Positions 45,703-55,212 of a stretch of 64,000 nt of DNA are shown piece by piece (position 1 is the first letter of the stretch; every line of letters begins with the position of its first letter). The DNA comes from Raffaelea ambrosiae (lineage: Eukaryota > Ascomycota > Sordariomycetes > Ophiostomatales > Ophiostomataceae), in contig PCDI01000020.1 of the NCBI GenBank assembly GCA_002778195.1, positions 413,575-477,574 on the forward strand. Reading direction: 5' to 3'. The notes beneath the pieces are model-generated. The model was not told the origin of the DNA, made no database searches, and was given only the letters and a program-made list of their open reading frames with translations. Made by a program: the position numbers and the translations under genes.

Positions 45703-46715
45703 TTTGGACACTGGCTACTGATGACTGCTGCAGCTCTTCGCAGCCCCACAGGGAGGTATTGTCCTCAATTAGGGTCGAGCCTGTGGTAACGGTCCTAAAC
45801 ATCGCGCCTTGTCCGTGTTTCAGAGGGCCACAACAGCACGAGATATGGTTCCTTGTCCTAAGCGGGACCTTTGACACAGGATACACGAGAAACTATGAAG
45901 TATTGACATGCATGCGGTTGATAAAGACCAAAGCAGAAGGGTTCAACCGGAATCCTATTGCTAGCAGTACGCTATCTCGGATCTAAGCAACGTTCGAGTA
46001 GGGTATAAGGTGTGCTTCGTTCATTTTTTATCATCTTCGCGGAGGGTTTCGTGGTCCGTCCTGGCAGTCTTAAGTTTCGAGGGGGAACGCGTTTTAGACG
46101 CGTCCGCGCCGCGTTCGGGCGTTTCGGGCCTGTTGGAACCGCCGCGTAGCATCATAGTGCCTCCGCGTTGCAAATGGTTGATTCCGCCGGATCTGGGGAG
46201 CTCGTAGGGGGTTTATCCGAGTCGGTTAGGTCGTGGGTTGTCGTCGTGTGTCTGCTTCGATGCAATCGTCCGATGGAGGTTGGGGCAGGGCTAAATATTG
46301 CGAGTGGATTACGTGATTGTGACTCACAACACCTTTGCAACTAAATAAAAAACACCACCAGTGAGACCCAACTTCGGGCACTAGTTAATAGGACCCCGAA
46401 CACTTGAAGGATCTGCCTGCTTTAGCGTCCGGTACGACGACGTGACCACGGGCCAGAGCTGGCTCCCGTGGCGACCTCGCGCCCGATTAGGGACAACGGC
46501 CATGCTCGGTAAATGACTACGGTATCGTAGCCTCTTTGATTCGAAGTTGACTTTTTTATCCCAGTTTTTGCTTTTTGAGCGTGGCCCACCCCCGCATTGT
46601 TCCCCGCCGTCGCACTGAAAAAGTGGAGCGTGGCACGATTACTTGTTTCAATCCCCCTTTACTTTTCCAGATCTTCCCAAATCCTTTTTGCATCGTCACT
46701 TTGTTAAATCTCAAC
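45703..46715. other. intergenic before APH-family gene
   Basis: A GC-rich, CG-rich patch at about 46070-46270 differs from its surroundings and could be a fragment of a mobile element; its minus strand is open but unrecognised. A hairpin CCACGGG..CCCGTGG is found near 46445-46470. Confidence 0.35.
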
Positions 46716-47720
46716 ATGTGGTGCCCATTTGCACTTCAAAATATCATGTCGACAGATCAACCTCCTTCCACGTCGATCACCCCCCCCCCAACGATCTCGA
46801 CTCAAATACTCCCCCTAGCAGAGTCAGCAACGTTTCACGAGTCTTCATTCTTCTCGCGCAATGGTCCGAGGGCCGAGCTACCATCCCCGGCTGATGTTCG
46901 AGCGCGGGGCGCGGTGCAAGATCCAGAGTGGCATCTCCGTACTATCGCCCCGCGGCCCGTCCGTTACGAAGAGCTCGGTTTGATTGTGAAACTTGGGACC
47001 GCCCCCCGCGTAACCGTCGCTGAGGGCCAGTGTCTCTGGGCGCTGAAGCGCGTCTTGCCTAGGGTGCTTGTCCCGGAGGTGTACGGCTGGACACACGACA
47101 ACGGGCAAGTGTTTATTTACATGGAGCTGGTTCCGCACAGCGTGACCCTCGAGCAGCGGTGGGACACGCTCGACCGAGCTGCGCGGCTCGATATTTGTAA
47201 GCAACTCCGCTTGCTGATCTTGGAGCTCCGCACGTTGCGGCATGCGCCGGGCGAGTTCTTTCTTGGCCACATCAACCGTGAGCCTCTCGGTGACATTGTA
47301 TTCACCAACGAGAACCGTCCGCCAGCAGGACCCTTCACGTCTGTGGCGGAATTCCACGACTGGATGTCGATAACAATGATAACGCCCCTGCGGCATAACT
47401 TTCCGGGCATGGAAATTTCCGAGATTCCGGATCCTTATCGGGAAGCGATGCCGGACGACTGTGAAGTCGTCTTTACACATGCTGATCTGCACCCAAGCAA
47501 CATCATGGTGTCGGACAAGTCGAACGAGTCGTCTTGTAAAATCACTGCGATTATAGATTGGCGGCAGTCGGGCTGGTATCCGGTCCACTGGGAGTTCTGC
47601 AAGGCGGCATACACGGCCGATGTCCACGGTGAATGGCTACATAACTACATACCGCTATTTCTAGAGGAGCCGAACTGCGTGGAGACGTGGGACTGTATTG
47701 CTAGGGCATTTGGATACTAA
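46716..47720 (+). CDS. aminoglycoside phosphotransferase (APH)-family kinase
   Basis: A single exon of 334 aa from the ATG at 46716, or 324 aa from 46746. The kinase-like fold is recognised by the catalytic loop FTHADLHPSNIMV (D and N of HxDxxxxN) and by AIIDWRQSGWYP, where D takes the DFG position. VFIYMELVPHSVTLEQRW is the hinge region. The N-lobe is compact, with VKLG supplying the likely ATP-binding Lys. The family phosphorylates small molecules, and in fungi most members are of unknown substrate; resistance to aminoglycosides should not be inferred. An LTR fragment begins 12 bp after the stop codon, so its 3' UTR is transposon-derived. Confidence 0.83.
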   Translation: MWCPFALQNIMSTDQPPSTSITPPPTISTQILPLAESATFHESSFFSRNGPRAELPSPADVRARGAVQDPEWHLRTIAPRPVRYEELGLIVKLGTAPRVTVAEGQCLWALKRVLPRVLVPEVYGWTHDNGQVFIYMELVPHSVTLEQRWDTLDRAARLDICKQLRLLILELRTLRHAPGEFFLGHINREPLGDIVFTNENRPPAGPFTSVAEFHDWMSITMITPLRHNFPGMEISEIPDPYREAMPDDCEVVFTHADLHPSNIMVSDKSNESSCKITAIIDWRQSGWYPVHWEFCKAAYTADVHGEWLHNYIPLFLEEPNCVETWDCIARAFGY

Positions 47721-47731
47721 GTATGGCTTAT

Positions 47732-47864
47732 TGTAAGGGCATCGCGAGCCTGCTCGGATGCGCGCCTTGCGAGCAGGCTAAGCACGTGCGGGCGACCTGC
47801 CCAAGCACGTGCCACCTCTCAGCGGGGCACGTGACTGCGCAGTCAGCGTAAGTTCGAAGCGAGG
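47732..47864 (+). mobile_element. LTR fragment, copy 1
   Basis: This 133-bp piece starting TGTAAGGGCATCGCGAG matches the left end of the LTR at 48765-49152. It contains three CACGTG boxes. It stops at CGAAGCGAGG, so only the first third of the LTR is present. Confidence 0.75.
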
Positions 47865-47908
47865 TTGTAACGAACACCGGGTTCTCAAGTGATAAACCTA
47901 CGTGGGAG

Positions 47909-48276
47909 TGTTAGGGTGATACTTGTAGTCAGGTAGAGGATTGCGGAGGATAGAGGTATCTCATTAACGAAGGTAGGATCTCGTAGATTATACAACTAAA
48001 TCTTATCCCCTTTTTTCTAAAAGGGTGGGAGGCCCTCCTATATCGAAGGCTCCCAAGGGCCTTGTGCGCGGCGCCCTTAAGCCGCGTACGAAGCCCTAGC
48101 TTCGCGCCACACCCAGGGGCCTGTGCGTACGCTCCGTGGCGCACCTCGCTTCGAACTTACGCTGACTGCGTAGTCACGTGCCCCGCTGAGAGGTGGCACG
48201 TGCTTGGGCCGGTCGCTCGTACGTGCTTGGGCTGCTCGCAAAGCACGCATCCGAGCAAGCTCGCGATGCCCTTATA
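47909..48276 (-). mobile_element. solo LTR, copy 2, inverted
   Basis: The reverse complement of this stretch aligns over its full length with 48765-49152, with mostly C-to-T differences. It forms an inverted pair with copy 1. It shows several CACGTG or near-CACGTG sites and a central GC-rich part. No coding capacity. Confidence 0.75.
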
Positions 48277-48764
48277 ATTATCCCCCCTCTCGTAGAGCTC
48301 GTCTTCGAGCGTACGGTTGCGCTCGTTAGTAGTAAGCTCTCAGAGCGCTCGGGGCGTTTGGTCGTATGCGCACTCAGCGTTAGCCCTCTTTCGTAGTGTG
48401 AGAGTGGGTGCTACGGTATGTAATACATTGCGCACCTTCCTCGTAAGCCCTCGATCGCTCTTTTCGTTTATAGAGTAAATAGGAAGCTAAGCGTTGTTAG
48501 GCAGGCGAAAGGAAAGCATAATCAGAGTTTTCTCGTCGCCTTTTTTACGCTCCTCTCTTTCTCCTTTCTTCTTTTTTTAACTTTATCACGCTTTAACAAA
48601 GCTTCGACGTCGTTACGCAGGTTTCTCGTCTCGTTTAACTTTCGTCTTTCGTTTTTACTTCGTTTTAAGTACGGTTTTTAATTAAACTTTAGTTTTTTTT
48701 TTTTTTTTTTTTTTAATTAGCGTTTTAGTTTTAAATTATTAACGTTTTACGTTTTTTAACTTTT
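48277..48764. other. AT-rich spacer between LTR copies
   Basis: T-rich, with a T22 run at about 48692-48713. No gene. Confidence 0.5.
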
Positions 48765-49152
48765 TATAAAGATATCGCGAGCCTGCTCCGATGCGTGCTT
48801 TACGAGCAAGTGCGTGCTTTACAAGCAGGCTAAGCACGTGCGAACAACTTGCTTAAGCACGTGCCACCTTAACAGGGCACGTGATCGTACAACCAGCGTA
48901 AGTTCGAAGGAAGGTGCGCCACGGAGCGCACGCACGGACCCCTGAGCAGGGCGCGGAGCTGGGGCTCCGCACGCGGCTTAAGGACGCTACGTATAAAGCT
49001 TTTTGGGAGCCCTCGATATAAAGAGGGCTTCTCACCCTTTTAAAAAAAAGGGGGATAAGATTTAGTTGTGTAATCTACGAGATTTTACTTTCGTTAATAA
49101 AATACTTTTATCTTTCGCGATCTTTTACTTAACTATAAGTACTACCTTAACA
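48765..49152 (+). mobile_element. LTR, copy 3 (5' LTR of the degraded gypsy element)
   Basis: This 388-bp copy lies directly before the degraded Ty3/gypsy interior. It begins TATAAAGATATCGCG where copy 1 has TGTAAGGGCATCGCG, so G-to-A and C-to-T changes are visible, and ends near CCTTAACA. Three CACGTG boxes are kept. Confidence 0.7.
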
Positions 49153-52100
49153 TTTCTAAATCTTTTATTTAAAGTTACTTAGAAGATTAAAGAAGATGGT
49201 ATTAAACACGAAACAGTAAGAACGAGAGTAAACGACGGTAACGATCGTTAATAAAGACCTCTTGTTAATAACGATTACACTCTTTAGCATTAAAGGAGGA
49301 GCGGTTAAAGCGAGCGATTAACCCGATAGCGAAACGCTGCTCGTAAACACGCCGGTTTAAAGGGCCGTTAAAAACGACGAACTCATCGTAGTTCGAACCC
49401 GTTATAAGCTTAAATAAACGAAAAAGCGGTTAATACTCGTTAAACAAATTCGTAATATTAAAGCCGAGCTTTTACGAATTAAATAATAAACTTTATAACT
49501 TTAAACGACTCGAATACTAATAGCGGAAAATGTTTTAGGGTTAACGAGCGCGTATAACGAAACGCGTGCGAGCATTAAAGATTATCGTAAGCCGACTCTT
49601 CGTAACGTAATTTATTTGTTAACGTTTAATTTAAAGGTTAACGAGAGCGAAGATTATAACGACGATAATTATAATAACGAAGTTAACGTAAAGATTTCGT
49701 TTTTTAATAAGTTTACGAATAAGTTTACTTTTATATAACGAAATACGTAAGTAAAAGCGATGAAAGACGTTTTTAAAGCTGCTTCGTAACGTTTTTACGA
49801 TTTTAAAAAACGCGTATTAATAGCTTTATTTCGGCTTAATATTACTTTTCGAAATTAATAAAAGTAATACTTAATTAATTTAAGTTTAAAAAAGGAAATT
49901 TAACGAGTGAAAAGGTTTTAAACTTGTTTTAAAGAATAAACGATAACGCTCTCCCTTAAAAGCGGGGACTCGTCGTTAATTACTTATTAATAATATTAAA
50001 AAGCGGTTTAAAACGAGAATTAAAGCTTAGCCGAATTTCTTTTTTACTTTTAATTTTTCGAATTAAAAATAAAAGCCCTTTTTAAACACTATTAAAAAGA
50101 GACTTTTTACCTCGAATTATAAAAAAACTTATAATAATTATTAATTATTAGCTTTAATTATTAATTTATTAGTTTTAATACTTTCATCATTTAAGCGAAG
50201 AACTATTGGAAGTAGTACGTAAAAAAAAGAAAGTTAAGGAACGAAAAGTCGCGAAGTGACTCGAAAAGGAGATAGTAAAGCACTCCTAAAAGCGCGAGTA
50301 ACCCGCGCTTTAAAAGCGGCTTAAAGGAGAAAAAGGGGGAGAAGCTTAAAGAAAAAATAAATAAAAAGTTAAGTATTACGTATTATAACTACGAAGAGAA
50401 AAAGCACATCGTATTAAAGTGTACGAAGTTAAAAACCAACCCTACGAAAGTTTAAGGTGTTAAAGGTGTATTAAAACATAACGTCGAGTCGAAAAAGAAA
50501 ATAAAAAACGCGTAAGCGCTTTTATTTAACTAAAAGAGGAAGCGTTCGTTGAAGTAAAGATCGGCGTACGATTATATAGCTTAACCGTGGTGAAAACCGA
50601 CTAAAAACATTAAACTATCGTTAACCTTAATACGAGAGTAAAGGTCGTTTTATTAGAGTTTATTACGCGAGTTGGATTTCGAAAAAAGAAAAGCTAAGCT
50701 CCGCGCTTAAAAATAGTAAACGGTTTAATCGTTACGTTAACGACGTTATAAAAGGTGTCGTTAAAGCTTACTAACTGTTAGAGCTAAACTAAAGAGTTTA
50801 TACGGCTTTACGTAAGTATCCCACGAATAAAAACGACGAGTAAAAGCTTTATCTTTTTAAAAGTAACGACTTTAAAAGATTTAACTATTAATATGATTAA
50901 AAGTAGTTAGTAGTGTTTTAATTATCGCTCAAACGAGCTCACGATTAATATACCTCGCAAGTTCGTTAAAAAGATTAAAAATGTTATAATCGTGTACGTA
51001 GTTTTTATACTCTTTAATCGTTTTAAACAAATTAAGCTTAAATAATACTTTTTTAAAAACGAAGCGACTTTAAAGCGCCGGCTTTACGATAGTATATTAA
51101 CGGAGTTTATCAACTTTACTTTCGTATTTAACGAGATGAGCGCGGTTATACTACCGCTCGCTTAAAAAACGGATTACGTAATTGATTTAGTTAATAAAGC
51201 GTAACCCTTTTATAAAACGATTTATTCTTTGTTTAAACGAGAGTTAAAAAAGTTACGAAAGTATTTCGAAGAAAATTTATAAAACGGGCGAATTTAACTA
51301 AGTAAAAGCTTAGCTGAAACACTCATTCTTTTCGTACTTAAAAAAGACGGCTTTTTATAGCTTTACGTCGATTATCGAAGCTTTAATAAGGTTACGATTA
51401 AAAACCGTTACGCCTTTTCGTTGATTTTAAAGATTTTAAACCGGATTTCGAGCGTTAAGTACTTTATTAAGCTCGATATTAAAGACGCTTATTATTGAAT
51501 CCGAATTAAAAAAGGAAATAAGTGAAAGACGGCGTTTTACACGTGGTATAAACACTACGAATATATGGTTTTATTATTCAACTTTATAAATACGTTAACT
51601 ACGTTTTAATACTACGTATATACGGCTCTTCACGAGTTAGTCGACGTAACGTGTATTACGTATATAAACGACGTATTAATGTTTTTTAAGAGTTAAAACG
51701 AGTATACCGAGCACGTGTGAAACGTACTCGAAAGGTTATAAAAAGTATAGTTATTTATAAACTTGGTTAAGTGCGAATTTTATCGAAATTAAATCGAGTT
51801 TTTAAAATTCATCCTCTTCGATATCGAGGTGTAAATAAACCCGTTTCGAGTAAAAGCTATTATTACGTAGAAGTTGTTTAAAACGTATTAAAAGATTTAA
51901 GTGTTTTTAAGATTTTATAACTTTTACTAACGTTTTATTTAAGGGTACTTTAAAATTACAACTTCGTTAAATAAACTTTTAAAGGAGATGAAAAACGAAA
52001 AGAAGCTCGAGCGAGCGCGCTTCAACGAGAGGGCGACGTAAGCATTTTATTAACTACGAGAAGAATTTACTCGCGCTCTTTTGTTAAAACACTTTGATTT

Positions 52101-54190
52101 AACGCGCTGTTTACGCTTTAAGACTAATACGTTAAAATTCGTAAAAGCGGGGATTTTATCTTAGTTAGACGACGAGGGTTATTAACACTTTATCGTATTT
52201 TAATTTTAAAAATGAAACGAGTTAAAGTTATAATATAATACTTTTAATTAAGAAATAATAATAATTATGAATTCCTTTAAACATTAACGTTAATACTTAA
52301 AGAGTAGCCGATATAAAATCGAGGTTTTATTAAACTATGTTAACTTACGTGTATTTATACAATAAAAGAAGTTAAACGAAAAGCAAGCTAAGTGGTATAT
52401 ATATTTCACCTTTTTTAATTTTGAAATTAAACATCGAGTTAAAAAAACCAATCTCGTTAATAGCCTCTTTCGAAGACCGGACTACTAAAAAAAACCGAAT
52501 GAGGAAGAAGAGTTGAAGCTGCTTTCCGACTTCGAGTCGCGGCTGGTGTTCGCGAAATAAGTATTAGTTTTATATACTTATTTTAGTCGCGTTAAAATCG
52601 AAGCGATTACGGTTTAAAAGGAGTTATCGTTTAATACGGTTTATATTAACTACGTTAAAATAACACTTTAAGCGAGTAAAGAGCACGAAGACTCTTTCGT
52701 TTAAATCTAATGGATTTAAGCTTATTATTTAAATGCTTTTTAATAGTAACCTCGGAGCGAGCTATCGTTAAAGCTACGACGACGGTTTTATTCTTTCTTT
52801 AAATAGTTGGTTTTCTCGGGGTTGTGTTAAACTGTGTTAAGAAAAGAGAATCCGTTAGTATTAGATATAAACACGTTATTAATGGAGTTGCTTTAAGCTT
52901 TATAAACAAGTGACGAGAAGACTTAGTAGTTGAAAGCTTAAATCGGAACGACTACGACCACTCTTAAATATTGGAGTGTAAGGTTAAAAAAACTACTACG
53001 ATTTAAAAATCGTATTTACGTTTTAAAGGAAGAAGTGGTAAAAAGGGAAATCCTTTAAATATACTACGATAGCTTTTTAACGAAACACTTTAAAAAAACC
53101 CGTATAAAAGAGTTAGTAAAAAGAAAATTCTTTTAAAAGCATATAAATGTATATATTCACGAGTACGTTAATAGCTGTTTAACGTATACGCGAAGAGTAG
53201 TACCGCGGTATAAACCGTACGGTTAGTTATAAACACTTTTTATTTTACGAAGATCGTAGTAAGAAATCTTCATAGATTTCGTAACGAGACTACTAAAAAT
53301 CTACTATAAAAGGTAAAACGTAAATGCAATCTTAATAATCGTAAATAAGCTTACAAAGATAATGAGGTTTTTCTTCGTAAAAACGACGATAACGTTGAAC
53401 TAGTTAGTAAAGGTCTTATATATAGAAATCGAAATAAAATTCAATATACTATACGGTATTATTTCGAACCAAAAGAGCGTCTTTACTAATGCGTATTAAA
53501 TAACGCTTTATACAAAGCTTTTAATTAAAAAACGCTTTTTTACAGCGTTTCACCCGTAAACCGATAGTTAAACCGAGAGAATGAATTAAACGTTAAAACA
53601 CTACTTACGCGCATTTACGAGCGAGTCTTAAACGAACTAAGCTAAGCTCTTACTAACAACGGAGTACGTATGTAATAACGCGGTTAACGTTATAATTAAC
53701 GATACGCTATTTCATCTCTTTATAAGATATTACTTAAAGATATATATACGAATTAAAGACGACTTTATTAAAGAAGGGGTGTTTATAATCGTAATAAGAT
53801 TAAAGAAGTTAAATAAAGTACGAGCTTTTATAATAAAACATTAAAAAAAAGTATAAAAAGTTTAAACGAAGTATTATAATCGCCGTTATTAACTTTAAGA
53901 GTATTATATAAGAAACTTAATATAGCTATTAACACGAAACCTTAAATTAAAAGTGCTTTATAAAAAGATAAGTCTTCGCTTCGTTAGTTCGTTTATAATC
54001 TTAATTAAAGTCGAATCGTAAATATATCGTATAATACTCTTCGACTAATATAGTTAACTTTATAACGTGTTTTTAATAACCTTATTAAAGCTTTAAAAGA
54101 GAAACCGCGAGACGTAACTAACGTTTTAAACCCTATCGTTAAAAAAAGAGCTAAACGAATAAAAAGTAAAAAAGGTGTAAAATACCCGAG
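49153..54190 (+). mobile_element. Ty3/gypsy retrotransposon, heavily RIP-degraded
   Basis: Very AT-rich DNA whose plus-strand translation still shows, through many stops, the order of a gypsy polyprotein. There is a gag-like part, then a zinc knuckle at 50381-50428 read as YYNYEEKKHIVLKCTK. Reverse transcriptase blocks lie between 51250 and 51950 (LFVLKKDGF, YVDYRSFNKVTI, KLDIKDAYY, TYINDVLMFF at 51658). Integrase follows near 53240-53640, and a chromodomain-linker-like end before 54190. No frame is functional. CpG is plentiful while CpA is scarce, the imprint of RIP. The 3' LTR is missing, because the element meets the younger gypsy LTR at 54191. Confidence 0.82.
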
Positions 54191-54412
54191 TGTCACGGCC
54201 GGCAGGCAGACAGGTAGGCAGGGACGAGATGCAGTATATTTAGGATAGCTAGTCTTCTACAGAGGTGCAGGTAGGGGTCAGGTTGTAGACGAAGACGTAG
54301 CTCAAGGAGCTACGTTCAGGAGGCAGATGCGGCTCAAAGAACTATCTACGATAGCGGTGACAAGCGGCAGTAATCTCAGGGGGGGATCAGCTAGGTCTGC
54401 CAGCTAGCATAC
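54191..54412 (-). repeat. 3' LTR of the minus-strand gypsy element (part)
   Basis: The visible part is 222 bp, matching the right LTR with few transitions. It contains the palindrome ACGTAGCTC-aag-GAGCTACGT at 54295-54315. Confidence 0.9.
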
Positions 54413-55212
54413 NNNNNNNNNNNNNNNNNNNNNNNNNNNNNNNNNNNNNNNNNNNNNNNNNNNNNNNNNNNNNNNNNNNNNNNNNNNNNNNNNNNNNNNN
54501 NNNNNNNNNNNNNNNNNNNNNNNNNNNNNNNNNNNNNNNNNNNNNNNNNNNNNNNNNNNNNNNNNNNNNNNNNNNNNNNNNNNNNNNNNNNNNNNNNNNN
54601 NNNNNNNNNNNNNNNNNNNNNNNNNNNNNNNNNNNNNNNNNNNNNNNNNNNNNNNNNNNNNNNNNNNNNNNNNNNNNNNNNNNNNNNNNNNNNNNNNNNN
54701 NNNNNNNNNNNNNNNNNNNNNNNNNNNNNNNNNNNNNNNNNNNNNNNNNNNNNNNNNNNNNNNNNNNNNNNNNNNNNNNNNNNNNNNNNNNNNNNNNNNN
54801 NNNNNNNNNNNNNNNNNNNNNNNNNNNNNNNNNNNNNNNNNNNNNNNNNNNNNNNNNNNNNNNNNNNNNNNNNNNNNNNNNNNNNNNNNNNNNNNNNNNN
54901 NNNNNNNNNNNNNNNNNNNNNNNNNNNNNNNNNNNNNNNNNNNNNNNNNNNNNNNNNNNNNNNNNNNNNNNNNNNNNNNNNNNNNNNNNNNNNNNNNNNN
55001 NNNNNNNNNNNNNNNNNNNNNNNNNNNNNNNNNNNNNNNNNNNNNNNNNNNNNNNNNNNNNNNNNNNNNNNNNNNNNNNNNNNNNNNNNNNNNNNNNNNN
55101 NNNNNNNNNNNNNNNNNNNNNNNNNNNNNNNNNNNNNNNNNNNNNNNNNNNNNNNNNNNNNNNNNNNNNNNNNNNNNNNNNNNNNNNNNNNNNNNNNNNN
55201 NNNNNNNNNNNN
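54413..55212. other. assembly gap, 800 N
   Basis: Exactly 800 undetermined bases, probably a fixed or estimated gap. It hides the end of the integrase, any chromodomain and part of the LTR. Confidence 0.98.

Noticed and set aside
39012..47720. A secondary-metabolite cluster with backbone enzyme
   Set aside because: No PKS, NRPS, terpene synthase or DMATS gene is present in the window; only a small regulator-reductase-transporter set is supported.
46716..47720. Antibiotic-resistance gene (aminoglycoside phosphotransferase)
   Set aside because: The fold is APH-like, but fungal members are a large family with other or unknown substrates; resistance cannot be inferred.
48690..48716. T22 run as a transposon poly-A tail (LINE or SINE)
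   Set aside because: It sits between two LTR copies and no reverse transcriptase of LINE type or target duplication is seen nearby.
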